A stretch of DNA of 64,000 nucleotides from Acinetobacter lwoffii (GTDB lineage Bacteria; Pseudomonadota; Gammaproteobacteria; Pseudomonadales; Moraxellaceae): positions 27,884 through 91,883 of the forward strand of contig NZ_JALJVC010000015.1 of assembly GCF_022967985.1 (NCBI RefSeq). Reading direction: 5' to 3'. The translations under genes were made by a program, and so were the position numbers. Of this stretch, positions 37,657 through 46,483 are shown piece by piece (positions within the stretch are counted from its first letter, which is position 1; each line of letters begins with the position of its first letter). The notes under the pieces were generated by a model, which saw only the letters and a program-made list of their open reading frames with translations, was not told the DNA's origin and searched no databases.

Positions 37657-38514
37657 GTGCAAGCACATCTGTTTTCTCGACAACCGCCATCTTTTCGCTC
37701 TTTTATCATTGCATTGGTAACATGCCTGGTGGTGCTTTTCTTTGATTGGCGCATGCCGCATGTTGTTCAACCTGCAAGGGATGTCCTGTACGCTGCTTAT
37801 AATCCTATTTATGCGGTGGCCAGCTATCCGGTATTGTCGCGAGAGTGGTTGAATCAACAAACCAAGTCTGAAGCTCAATTGCGTCGGGAAAATACCGCGA
37901 TGCAAGCCGAGCTGTTACAGGCACAGGTACGCTTACAAAAAATCTCTGAACTTTCTGCTGAAAATACCCGTTTGCGCGGTCTATTGGACACGCCGCTGAT
38001 CATTGATGGACGTATTGAAATTGCCGAAGTGATTGGTACCGATGCCGATCCATTACGGCATATTATCGTGATCAACCGTGGTTCGAATAACGAGCTGAAA
38101 GTCGGGCAAACGGTACTGGATGACAAGGGTATCATGGGGCAGATTATCAATGTCTATCCGCATAGTAGTCGGGTCATGCTGTTGTCTGATAAAGAACATT
38201 CACTGTCAGTGCGCCTGGAACATACCGGAATGCGTGCCATTGTTTCGGGCACGGGCGATCTGGGACGTTTAAAAATGGAATATGTACCGACCAGCGCCAA
38301 TATCAAGGTCGGTGAAAAAGTCTATAGTTCGGGCTTGGGACAACATTTTCCGGCAGGTTATCTGGTGGGGCAGGTGTCTAAAGTACAACGCCATAATTCC
38401 GGTGAATTTGCCCAGATTGATGTGACGCCTGCGGCTCAACTCGCCGGTGGACATCATGTGGTGGTGTTATTTTCCGATTCATTAGCGATGGAGCAACCGC
38501 ATGTCAATCGCTAG
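37657..38514 (+). CDS. mreC: Rod-shape protein MreC
   Basis: 285-residue bitopic protein linking MreB/MreD to the periplasmic cell-wall machinery. One membrane helix (about 15-33, SFIIALVTCLVVLFFDW), a coiled coil (about 65-105, QLRRENTAMQAELLQAQVRL) and the MreC beta-barrel core (IEIAEVIGTDADPLRHIIVI onward). GTG start at 37657. Overlaps mreD by 14 nt. Confidence 0.95.
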   Translation: MQAHLFSRQPPSFRSFIIALVTCLVVLFFDWRMPHVVQPARDVLYAAYNPIYAVASYPVLSREWLNQQTKSEAQLRRENTAMQAELLQAQVRLQKISELSAENTRLRGLLDTPLIIDGRIEIAEVIGTDADPLRHIIVINRGSNNELKVGQTVLDDKGIMGQIINVYPHSSRVMLLSDKEHSLSVRLEHTGMRAIVSGTGDLGRLKMEYVPTSANIKVGEKVYSSGLGQHFPAGYLVGQVSKVQRHNSGEFAQIDVTPAAQLAGGHHVVVLFSDSLAMEQPHVNR

Positions 38515-38992
38515 GATGAAATCCAGAAAGCATCGTGATCCTTTAATGGCTATTGTCATTTCGGTGATTGTGGCTTCTATTTTAATGGTCTATCCACTTT
38601 CCTATAATCTCTCGGGCTGGCGTCCGCTGTTTATGCTGATGATCATGCTCTTCTGGGTGTTGTGTCAGCCGACCTGGTGCGGGATCTGGTTTGCCTTTGG
38701 TACCGGTATTTTTATTGATCTGCTGCTGGATGCACCTTTGGGTCTGAATGCGCTGAGCTTTATCATTATTGCTTTCTTAGCCCGCTTTCTGACCCGTGAG
38801 CGCCGTATCCTGACTTTTAATAATCTCTGGGTGATTATGGGGCTGGCGATTGTCGCGCATCTGCTAATGATCTTTTTTTCCCAGATTGTGGCTGGCGTGC
38901 AATTTTCTTATGCAAGGCACTGGATTCCGATGCTGACCAGTATTCTGGTTTGGCCTGCTATTTATTATGTGCTCAAAAAATGGCGCGTATAA
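38501..38992 (+). CDS. mreD: Rod-shape protein MreD
   Basis: 163 residues, five to six predicted membrane helices (hydrophobic from residue 17 on), with FGTGIFIDLLLDAPLGLNAL typical of the family. Starts inside the end of mreC and ends inside the start of maf (13-nt overlap), so all four genes mreBCD-maf are translationally linked. Confidence 0.92.
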   Translation: MSIARMKSRKHRDPLMAIVISVIVASILMVYPLSYNLSGWRPLFMLMIMLFWVLCQPTWCGIWFAFGTGIFIDLLLDAPLGLNALSFIIIAFLARFLTRERRILTFNNLWVIMGLAIVAHLLMIFFSQIVAGVQFSYARHWIPMLTSILVWPAIYYVLKKWRV

Positions 38993-39546
38993 TTCTTGCT
39001 TCGAGCTCACCCCGGCGCCGCGAGTTGTTACAGCAACTCGGGCTGAGCTTCGATATTTACAGCCCAGAAATTGACGAATCGGTACAAGCAGGCGAGTCGG
39101 TCGCAGCCTATGTTGAACGTCTGGCACGAGCCAAAGCAGATGCCGTGGCTGAGTATTATCCAGATGCCATCATCATTGCTGCGGATACCAGTCTGGGGGT
39201 GGATCAGGAGATTCTGGGTAAGCCTGAATCCAAACAACATGCGATTGAAATGTGGACAAAAATCTCCGGTCGGTGGCATGATGTATATAGCGGTGTCTGT
39301 GTTCGTACAAAGCATGAAAAATACAGTATAGTGGTACGCACACAGGTCGAATTTCAAATCCTGAGCGCTGCAGATATGGAAAGTTACTGGGCGACAGGTG
39401 AGCCACTGGGTAAAGCAGGGGCTTATGCAATTCAAGGAATTGCAGCACGTTATATTCCAAAAATACAGGGCAGTTATTCCAATGTGGTGGGCTTGCCCTT
39501 ATATGAGACAGTACAGTTATTACAGACGGTTAAGGCACTAAATTAA
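38980..39546 (+). CDS. maf: Maf-family nucleotide pyrophosphatase
   Basis: Hydrolyses dTTP/UTP and modified pyrimidine triphosphates (YhdE type), preventing their use in nucleic acid. 188 residues from ATG 38980: MARIILASSSPRRRELLQQLG is the Maf signature (SSSPRR), with AADTSLGVD and YAIQGIAA further on. The in-frame TTG at 38950 would put 10 extra residues before the family start. Overlaps the mreD stop. Confidence 0.95.
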   Translation: MARIILASSSPRRRELLQQLGLSFDIYSPEIDESVQAGESVAAYVERLARAKADAVAEYYPDAIIIAADTSLGVDQEILGKPESKQHAIEMWTKISGRWHDVYSGVCVRTKHEKYSIVVRTQVEFQILSAADMESYWATGEPLGKAGAYAIQGIAARYIPKIQGSYSNVVGLPLYETVQLLQTVKALN

Positions 39547-39584
39547 CTGCTGAAAAGAATTCTTATAATGTTTTGAGTGTAGTT

Positions 39585-41039
39585 ATGTCTGACGAGTTGT
39601 TGATTAACGTCACGCCGATGGAATGTCGGGTCGCGTTAATTGAAAACGGCACGGTCAATGAACTGTTTGTCGAGCGTACGGCCAAGCGTGGTCTGGTAGG
39701 GAATGTCTATAAAGGAAAAGTGGTGCGGGTCTTGCCCGGCATGCAGGCTGCTTTCGTAGATATCGGACTCTCTCGCACTGCGTTTTTACATATCAATGAT
39801 ATGGTCTGGCCCCGCAATCAGCCAACCCCAAATGTTTTTGAGCTGCTTCAACCGGGACAAGTCCTCACGGTTCAGGTGATGAAGGATATGCTCGGCACCA
39901 AGGGTGCGCGGCTATCTACCGATCTCTCTATTCCTTCGCGTTATTTAGTGTTGATGCCATATGGCAATCATATTGGTGTATCGCAACGGATTGAATCCGA
40001 GGAAGAGCGGAATCGCTTGCGTTCCATCATTGAGCGGATTCAGGCAGAACATAAGCTGCCGGGTTCAGTGATTGTTCGTACTGCGGCAGAAGGCATTGAA
40101 GAAGAAGCCATCGCACAGGATATGGCTTATCTGGCCAAGCTTTGGGAATACATCCAGCGCAAGCAAAAGATTATTGCAGTGCCGTCCTTGATCTTTGAAG
40201 AATTGCCTTTACCGCAGCGGGTGATTCGTGATCTGGCCAATGAAGAAACTGCCAAAATTTACGTAGATTCACGTGAAATTCATGCCAAGTTGCAGGAATT
40301 TGTCGAAGAATTTGTTCCGAACATGAAAGACCGTTTGCTGCATTATCCGGGTGAACGGCCAATTTTTGACTTGTATAATGTCGAAGAAGACCTGCAAAAA
40401 GCATTGCAAACTCGTGTCGCATTGAAGTCCGGCGGCTATCTGATGATTGACCAGACTGAAGCCATGGCCACGATTGATGTCAATACTGGTTCTTATGTTG
40501 GTGGTCGTTCGCTGGAAGATACGGTTTTTAAAACCAATATGGAAGCGACCGATGTCATCGCACGTCAGTTACGTCTGCGTAATCTGGGCGGAATTATTAT
40601 CATTGATTTCATTGATATGCAGGAAGCGCAGCATCGTGAAGAAGTAATGAAACAGTTTGAGCGCATGCTGGAACGTGACCATGCCAAGACCAAGATTACT
40701 CAGGTATCAGAACTGGGCTTGGTGGAAATGACCCGGAAACGCACCCGTGAGTCGCTGGAACATCTGCTGTGCGAGTCTTGTCCGACCTGTCAAGGACGCG
40801 GTTATGTCAAAACAGCCGAGTCAGTATGTTACGAAATATTCAGGGAGATTCTGCGTTATGCTCGTGCTTATGAGTCACAGAGTGGCTTTACTGTTGTCGC
40901 GCATCCGGCTGTCATTGATCGATTATTGACGGCAGAAGCGCCTGCAGTCGCTGATCTAGAACATTTCATTAATCGCGTGATTAAGTTTCAGGTGGAAAAT
41001 CTATATACGCAAGAGCAATACGATATCATTCTCAGCTGA
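39585..41039 (+). CDS. rng: Ribonuclease G
   Basis: RNase E/G endoribonuclease, processes 16S rRNA 5' end and mRNAs. 484 residues from ATG 39585 (MSDELLINVTPMECRVALIE); an in-frame TTG 12 nt upstream is unlikely. S1 domain at about 35-130 (GLVGNVYKGKVVRVLPGMQAAFVDIG region), catalytic aspartates in IDVNTGSYVG and IIIIDFIDM, and the Zn-link CxxC-like CESCPTCQGRG near 400. Follows maf by 38 nt; member of the mre-maf-rng block usual in gamma-proteobacteria. Confidence 0.95.
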   Translation: MSDELLINVTPMECRVALIENGTVNELFVERTAKRGLVGNVYKGKVVRVLPGMQAAFVDIGLSRTAFLHINDMVWPRNQPTPNVFELLQPGQVLTVQVMKDMLGTKGARLSTDLSIPSRYLVLMPYGNHIGVSQRIESEEERNRLRSIIERIQAEHKLPGSVIVRTAAEGIEEEAIAQDMAYLAKLWEYIQRKQKIIAVPSLIFEELPLPQRVIRDLANEETAKIYVDSREIHAKLQEFVEEFVPNMKDRLLHYPGERPIFDLYNVEEDLQKALQTRVALKSGGYLMIDQTEAMATIDVNTGSYVGGRSLEDTVFKTNMEATDVIARQLRLRNLGGIIIIDFIDMQEAQHREEVMKQFERMLERDHAKTKITQVSELGLVEMTRKRTRESLEHLLCESCPTCQGRGYVKTAESVCYEIFREILRYARAYESQSGFTVVAHPAVIDRLLTAEAPAVADLEHFINRVIKFQVENLYTQEQYDIILS

Positions 41040-41171
41040 AATTGTAACAGAATATCGTTAAACACTTGTTACATCTGAAATTTTACAACCGGGCCTTTAT
41101 TTACAATACTAGATGCATGAATTAGCCAAAGCCGTTTCTCCCAGTTTCAGGCTTAGCAAAAGGAGTGTGTG

Positions 41172-41345
41172 ATGAGTATGAGTAAAGCAGTAATCCATAA
41201 AGGCCTAAAACACGTATTAGAACCAAAGACTGTACATGCGGGATATATCGTTGATGAGCGCGGTAATGAAGTTCAGATTACCGCGAGCATGATCCGTAAC
41301 GTCTGCCATCAATTATTACAACAGTGCCGTACTATTAAAAGCTGA
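41172..41345 (+). CDS. Small protein, possibly PA1571-family
   Basis: 57 residues (MSMSKAVIHKGLKHVLEPKT then VHAGYIVDERGNEVQITASM), with a strong RBS AAAAGGAG 7-9 nt before ATG 41172. The core GYIVDERGNEVQITASMIRNVCHQL resembles the G-x-hydrophobic-D-x-x-G-x-E-hydrophobic-x-IT-x-x-MI pattern of the short PA1571-type proteins of pseudomonads; I give this as a likeness only. Two cysteines near the C-terminus. Function unknown. Monocistronic with a hairpin terminator 110 nt downstream. Confidence 0.72.
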   Translation: MSMSKAVIHKGLKHVLEPKTVHAGYIVDERGNEVQITASMIRNVCHQLLQQCRTIKS

Positions 41346-41456
41346 TTATATTTGTGCATTGTTTTTAACTTGTCAAAAAATGATTTGGATAGATGATTAA
41401 AATCGAGAAGTCTTCCAAAAATTCTAAAATAATTTAAAAAGATTTCAAAAATAAAG

Positions 41457-41481
41457 AAAAGGGACCAGATCGGTCCCTTTA
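41457..41481. terminator. Terminator between the small gene and atfA
   Basis: AAAAGGGACC / GGTCCCTTT with loop AGATC region, A-run left and T-run right; serves the plus-strand small gene and probably atfA on the minus strand. Confidence 0.8.
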
Positions 41482-41553
41482 TTCTGTGCTCAGAGACTGG
41501 CAAAAATGATCAACACCTTTGACAATCCATCTGTCTTATTTATTCATCCGCGG

Positions 41554-42936
41554 CTAGCTTACCGCCCGTAACTTTGGGACAGGTTCGCCATCTACAATAA
41601 GTTCAAAACGTTGAATTTCTTCTTCCAGATGTGTCAGCAAGTTCTGCATTTTCGGCAGGGCATTACGACATGCAGTTAAGCCGACTTCCAGTTTGTCTAG
41701 ATAGCTGGTCATGGTGATATTCAAGGCCTGACCATCCAGTACGATAGAAGCCGGATAAAGTGCTTCAAGACGTGCACCATTCCAGTAAAGGGGCTCTTGT
41801 GGTCCAGGTACATTGGAAATAATGACGTTAAACGCCTGACGTGTCGGCATTAAACCGGAGGCAATATTCAGACCTGCTGCACCGTAGACAAAGGCACTAT
41901 AGTTCAAAATCTGGTTGGCATTCATACGTTTGAAGCGTTCTTTGGCACTCAGTACACTACGGCGTACGATCTTGAGACGTTCCAGCGGATCTTCTTTATG
42001 CGTACCCAGATTGGCCAGAATCATGGTAATACGGTTGGATATATCTGAATCGTCACTGCGAACAGAAGCTGGAACCATAGCAATTAACGGTTTTTTCGGT
42101 AAGGCATTTTGCGATAATAAATATTCACGTAATGCACCTGAACAAATGGCCAGGACGATATCATTAATGGTCACGCCCAATGCCTTAGAAATATGACGTA
42201 AACGTGAAAATTCGAAAGACTGGGCTGCAAAGCGACGTGAAGCACTGACGCGTTGATTCAGAATACTGCTTGGCGCCTGAAAGCTGGATACATAATCCGG
42301 ATTGCGTCCCATATCTTTCATGACGGTTTGCGACAGTTCATAAGCAACTCGTGGCGCACATTCCAGTTGCCCCTTAATGGTCTGCAGGACATTTTTAAAC
42401 CTGTTCACTTTAGGTGCTTTCAGGCGTTTAGCACGTGGCCCTTCTACACACCACGGCGGTACAATACTCTTGGCATGGGGGTCAAATGAAAGTGATTTTT
42501 CTACCAGACGCATGCCGGCAATTCCATCTACCATGGCATGGTGTATTTTGAAATACATGGCAAAACGATTACCTTCAATGCCTTCAATGATATGACAGGT
42601 CCATAAAGGTTTTGCACGATCAATCAGGGCACTATGTTCTTGAGAAATATAGGTCAGCAATTCACGGATACGGCCCGGTTTTGGCAGGGCGATATGACGA
42701 AAATGATGATCTAAATCAAATTCTTGGTCTTCATCCCAAAACAGGCCGTTTAAATAATTGTTAAAAGGTGGGATTGGAGAGCATTTCGAATTTTGGATAT
42801 CCGTGACTAGATCCTGAATAAAGGAAGCTGACGCATTGTCGGGAATTTGGAATAAAAATAGTCCACCTACATGCATAGGCTGCTGCCGTTTCTCTAAAGT
42901 TAAGAAAATAAAATCAATTGGATGTAATGGACGCAT
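41554..42936 (-). CDS. atfA: Wax ester synthase / diacylglycerol acyltransferase
   Basis: Bifunctional WS/DGAT that acylates fatty alcohols and diacylglycerol with acyl-CoA to make wax esters and triacylglycerol for lipid bodies. 460 residues. Catalytic HHxxxDG is H132-H133...D137-G138 (FKIHHAMVDG), and the second conserved NVPGPQEPLYWNGA motif is present. From memory it follows the A. baylyi AtfA sequence closely along its length. Strong genus indicator. Monocistronic; upstream DNA is AT-rich (42937-43398). Confidence 0.96.
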   Translation of the reverse strand: MRPLHPIDFIFLTLEKRQQPMHVGGLFLFQIPDNASASFIQDLVTDIQNSKCSPIPPFNNYLNGLFWDEDQEFDLDHHFRHIALPKPGRIRELLTYISQEHSALIDRAKPLWTCHIIEGIEGNRFAMYFKIHHAMVDGIAGMRLVEKSLSFDPHAKSIVPPWCVEGPRAKRLKAPKVNRFKNVLQTIKGQLECAPRVAYELSQTVMKDMGRNPDYVSSFQAPSSILNQRVSASRRFAAQSFEFSRLRHISKALGVTINDIVLAICSGALREYLLSQNALPKKPLIAMVPASVRSDDSDISNRITMILANLGTHKEDPLERLKIVRRSVLSAKERFKRMNANQILNYSAFVYGAAGLNIASGLMPTRQAFNVIISNVPGPQEPLYWNGARLEALYPASIVLDGQALNITMTSYLDKLEVGLTACRNALPKMQNLLTHLEEEIQRFELIVDGEPVPKLRAVS

Positions 42937-43339
42937 AGCGTGGATTGCCTCACTGCATTCTCTATGGCTTTTTTGCTAAAAGGCCTTGTTAGAATTATTA
43001 CTTTAGTTTTTAAAGTATATCTTTTTTAGCATATAAATGAACTGCTTTATCTTGCCTCAACTGTGAAAAAGTGGCTATTGACAAGAACAAAATATCTTCC
43101 TAAGTTTATGAAATGTGAAAATTTTAGTTTTAAAATAGTTTTCTAAAAATAGTATTCACTAGGCGAAGTGGAGTGTAACTTAATAATTATGTGTTATTAA
43201 AAGAATAGCATTGTGTTCAATTTCACATTTTATACAAATAAATCAATGAACTAAAATTTTATAAATTCTTTAATTAAAATAATATTATCCCGATAAAAGG
43301 TAATTTATATCTTGTCACTAAATGTAAAATTATCAATTA
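42937..43339. other. AT-rich intergenic region upstream of atfA
   Basis: About 400 nt, A/T-rich, no credible frame. Contains the atfA promoter (minus strand) near its left end. Nothing else recognised. Confidence 0.5.
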
Positions 43340-43371
43340 AAAAGACTATCTTTATTAAAAAATAGTCTTTC
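43340..43371 (-). terminator. cysH terminator
   Basis: AAAGACTAT / ATAGTCTTT hairpin; on the minus strand it is followed by TTTTAATTG. Lies 28 nt behind the cysH stop. Confidence 0.75.
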
Positions 43372-43398
43372 AATCAATAGGAACGATAAAACTTAACT

Positions 43399-44133
43399 TT
43401 ATTTTTTTAGATTGCCAGCATGTAAGCCACATTCTTTATGGGTAGCTTCTTCCCACCACCAGCGGCCTTCGCGTTCATGCTGATTTGGCAGCACAGGGCG
43501 AGTACAAGGTTCACAGCCGATAGAAACAAAACCTTTTTCATGCAAGGCATTATAAGGGACTTCCATCATACGGATATAGCTCCAGACATCTGCACTGGAC
43601 CAGTTGGCTAGAGGATTGTACTTGATCAACTGTTTTCCCGGACCGGAGAAACCTGAATCTGCCTGAACCACAGGAATTTCATTGCGTGTACCCGGACTTT
43701 GGTCTTTGCGCTGACCAGTAATCCAGCCATCCAGCGTCGCCAGTTTTTTACGTAGCGGTTGAACCTTGCGTATACCGCAACATTCCTGATGGCCATCTTC
43801 AAAGAAACTGAATAAACCTTTGGTGGTCACTAAATTTTGTACTGCATCCGTTTCAGGGAAGCAGATTTCAATCTCGATATTATAATGCTTACGCACTCGT
43901 TCAATAAACTGATACGTCTCTGCATGTAGACGGCCAGTATCCAGACTGAATACCCGGAACGGTTTACCGAGATGCGATGCCATATCAATCAATACAACAT
44001 CTTCAGCACCAGAAAATGAAATCGCAATTTCACCTTGCTGGCCCAGTGCAAGTGCCAAAATTTCATTGGGCGATTTATCTGCATATTCAGATGCAAGCGC
44101 ATCAATACGATCAATAGTAGGAATGATGGTCAT
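43399..44133 (-). CDS. cysH: Assimilatory phospho-/adenylyl-sulfate reductase
   Basis: Reduces activated sulfate to sulfite with thioredoxin. 244 residues. Carries both the CC pair (C118, C119, HQECCGIRK) and CxxC (C207, C210, GCEPCTRP), the ligands of a [4Fe-4S] cluster, and the catalytic C235 in ECGLH. The cluster ligands mark the plant/Pseudomonas-type enzyme that can use APS; enterobacterial PAPS-only CysH lacks them. PP-loop-like [12 protein letters not shown] near 39-50. Single gene, divergent from thrH. Confidence 0.95.
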   Translation of the reverse strand: MTIIPTIDRIDALASEYADKSPNEILALALGQQGEIAISFSGAEDVVLIDMASHLGKPFRVFSLDTGRLHAETYQFIERVRKHYNIEIEICFPETDAVQNLVTTKGLFSFFEDGHQECCGIRKVQPLRKKLATLDGWITGQRKDQSPGTRNEIPVVQADSGFSGPGKQLIKYNPLANWSSADVWSYIRMMEVPYNALHEKGFVSIGCEPCTRPVLPNQHEREGRWWWEEATHKECGLHAGNLKK

Positions 44134-44337
44134 GAGAGTCCTGGCGATATAGGCTTGGAAAGGACATGGCCTATATTAGTTAATTTCACATCTATTTTAA
44201 TAGAATTGATTTAATTGACTTATCACTAAAAAATAAATACTTATTAAAAAAATAGATTTAAAAAAGTACAGTGCAAAATCTGTTTCTTCAGCTATGATAG
44301 TGCAAAATTTTTTCAATACAACTTAGAGGGAATGTTC

Positions 44338-44955
44338 ATGGAAGTCGTATGTCTAGATTTAGAAGGTGTGTTGGTTCCAGAAATCTGGATTAACTTTGCC
44401 AAAAAAACCGGTATTAAAGAGCTTGAAGCGACGACTCGTGACATTCCTGACTATGATGTACTGATGACCCAACGTCTGAATATTTTAAAACAGCACGGTT
44501 TAGGCTTGAACGATATTCAGGAAGTGATTGCAGAAATGGGTCCATTCCCAGGAGCAAAAGAATTTGTGAAATGGGTGAGTACGCATTTTCAATTAATTAT
44601 TCTTTCAGATACTTTCTATGAATTTGCACATCCATTGATGAAGCAACTGGATTGGCCGACGATTTTCTGTCATAAACTGGAAACGGATGAAGCGGGCATG
44701 ATCTCAGCCTATAAACTTCGTCAGCCAGATCAAAAACGTCAGGCTGTTAAAGCACTGCATGGTTTGAATTTCCGTGTGATTGCGGCAGGGGATTCTTATA
44801 ACGATACTACAATGTTAGGTGAGGCAGACCATGGTTTCCTATTTGATGCGCCTGAAAATGTGATTGCTGAATTCCCGCAATTCCCGCCAATTCGTGGTTA
44901 TGATGCGTTAAAAGAAGCAATTCGTAATGCTTCAGTGCGTGATATCCCTGCTTAA
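44338..44955 (+). CDS. thrH: Phosphoserine phosphatase / homoserine phosphotransferase ThrH
   Basis: HAD-family enzyme that dephosphorylates phosphoserine and can pass the phosphate to homoserine. 205 residues; motif I CLDLEGVLVPEIW, with DxE in place of the usual DxD as in ThrH, motif II ILSDTFYEF and motif III AAGDSYNDTTML. Start ATG 44338 chosen because AGAGGG ends at 44330, 7 nt before it; the ATG at 44332 is too near the SD. The sequence closely follows P. aeruginosa ThrH as I recall it. Confidence 0.95.
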   Translation: MEVVCLDLEGVLVPEIWINFAKKTGIKELEATTRDIPDYDVLMTQRLNILKQHGLGLNDIQEVIAEMGPFPGAKEFVKWVSTHFQLIILSDTFYEFAHPLMKQLDWPTIFCHKLETDEAGMISAYKLRQPDQKRQAVKALHGLNFRVIAAGDSYNDTTMLGEADHGFLFDAPENVIAEFPQFPPIRGYDALKEAIRNASVRDIPA

Positions 44956-44970
44956 AGAATTTAAGTAAAT

Positions 44971-44997
44971 AAAAAGGCGCTATAAGCGCCTTTTTTA
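44971..44997. terminator. Terminator between thrH and fadL-type gene
   Basis: AAAAAGGCGC / GCGCCTTTTTT with loop TATAA; symmetrical A and T runs suit both converging genes. Confidence 0.9.
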
Positions 44998-45014
44998 TTG
45001 AATCTATCAAAAAA

Positions 45015-46166
45015 TCAGAAGCGGTAACCGATTTTCATGCCATATGCGATTGCAGTGTTATCGGTGAACTCTCCTACAACATTAGGGCCTGCTTTAGCCT
45101 CAGCGTCACCTAACCACATATAGCGAACACCTGCTTGAATAAAGTAATTTTCGGCTGGGCTATATTGTCCACCTAAACCTACACCCCAGTAACCTTCGGT
45201 TGGTCCTAGTGTTGTTACAGGATTACCTGCACCTGAGTCATAACTTACTAAAGCAGAGCCAGACCATTTGTCGCTAAATTTACGGCCAACACCAACATTT
45301 GCAGACCATTGATCATCTGAGTAGTCAATCAAATTACTACCTGAGCGTAATTTTAATAAATTAGGTGTTACTGCAAATTGGCTCCAATTTACCCAGCGTA
45401 CGTTAGCAAAGGCTAAAGTATTTGCTGCAATACCTGTTTGAAGATCTAAATTTACAGATTGAGGTGTTGTAGCTGTAACATCTGGTGAAAGAGGCGATGC
45501 AATAGTTCCAAATCCAAAGCTCTCTGTTGAATTTGCCTCATGATCGATTTCTGAACGATAAGTAATAGCTGCTTTTAAAGCAATTTCAGGGATTTGATAA
45601 GCGAAACCAGCAAGCCAGCCCCAAGCTTCTTCTTCATCAAGTTTAATATCATAGCCCGAATTTCCATAAGCTGCACCTCGTAATGCAATTTTAGCTTCTA
45701 CAGTTTGCCAAACAGGTCCAGCATAAAAATTCCAGTTTTCAGTTGGTTGATAACCAATTAAAGCTGTAAGGTTATTAGTTTTTACTTCTACTTGAGTGCT
45801 TTCTCGTTGAGTACTAAGAGGATTTACTTGTGAAAAACTTACATTATTTGTTGGATAAATTGAATCGGCACCATAAGGTTGATCATAAATCAGACCTAAA
45901 GATATTTTATCAGTTGCTTGAACTTTAATAGCAGCAGATGGAAAGTAGTAGTCTTCTGCCATGTCGCTGATAGATTCATTACCTAGTTGAGGAATAGATT
46001 TTCCAGATACGCTAGGATCAATCACAGTAATACCTGCTTCAGCATAATTACCCGGCTGTAAAAAAGCAGAAATAGATTGACCAGAACGGTCTAGGCCAGC
46101 TGCTTGAACTGCAGAAAGAGGTAAAGTGCTAAGTAAAATAGCAGAATAAATTTTATTGAGCTTCAT
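45015..46166 (-). CDS. OmpP1/FadL-family outer-membrane protein, copy 1
   Basis: Long-chain fatty-acid/hydrocarbon transporter-type beta-barrel. Starts at ATG 46166 (MKLNKIYSAILLSTLPLSAVQAA, signal peptide cut about residue 20); the frame runs 17 codons further upstream without reason. 383 residues. N-terminal hatch-like GLDRSGQSISAFLQPGN, conserved DQPYGAD, SITYRSEIDH-type strand (ITYRSEIDH) and C-terminal strand ending in MKIGYRF with terminal Phe for BAM. A paralogue lies directly upstream on the same strand. Relatively low GC. Confidence 0.9.
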   Translation of the reverse strand: MKLNKIYSAILLSTLPLSAVQAAGLDRSGQSISAFLQPGNYAEAGITVIDPSVSGKSIPQLGNESISDMAEDYYFPSAAIKVQATDKISLGLIYDQPYGADSIYPTNNVSFSQVNPLSTQRESTQVEVKTNNLTALIGYQPTENWNFYAGPVWQTVEAKIALRGAAYGNSGYDIKLDEEEAWGWLAGFAYQIPEIALKAAITYRSEIDHEANSTESFGFGTIASPLSPDVTATTPQSVNLDLQTGIAANTLAFANVRWVNWSQFAVTPNLLKLRSGSNLIDYSDDQWSANVGVGRKFSDKWSGSALVSYDSGAGNPVTTLGPTEGYWGVGLGGQYSPAENYFIQAGVRYMWLGDAEAKAGPNVVGEFTDNTAIAYGMKIGYRF

Positions 46167-46443
46167 GGTACGTTCCCTGATGCCATCTGTAACAAAAATG
46201 TGAAGGAAAAGTAACATAATTTTAAAAAGAGTAAATACTCAGCTCTGTTGAAGAAATGAACTAAGGCGGTTAAGGAAAGAGCTTGATTAGAGTTTTTATA
46301 CTAATTTTATTGGTATAAATATATGAAAAATATCAGATTAAATTAACTTTAAATAATGTGAAAGGATTGAAGTTCTGTTAATTTTAATTGGTGCTAAAAT
46401 AATCGAATGATATGCAAGTGAATAAAAATAGAGTAAAAAAGTT

Positions 46444-46471
46444 AAAAAAACCACCCGAAGGTGGTTTTTTT
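46444..46471 (-). terminator. Terminator after FadL-type copy 2
   Basis: AAAAAACCACC / GGTGGTTTTTT with CGAA loop 13 nt behind the stop of the gene at 46484; separates the transcripts of the two paralogues. Confidence 0.88.
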
Positions 46472-46483
46472 ATTAAGGATATC

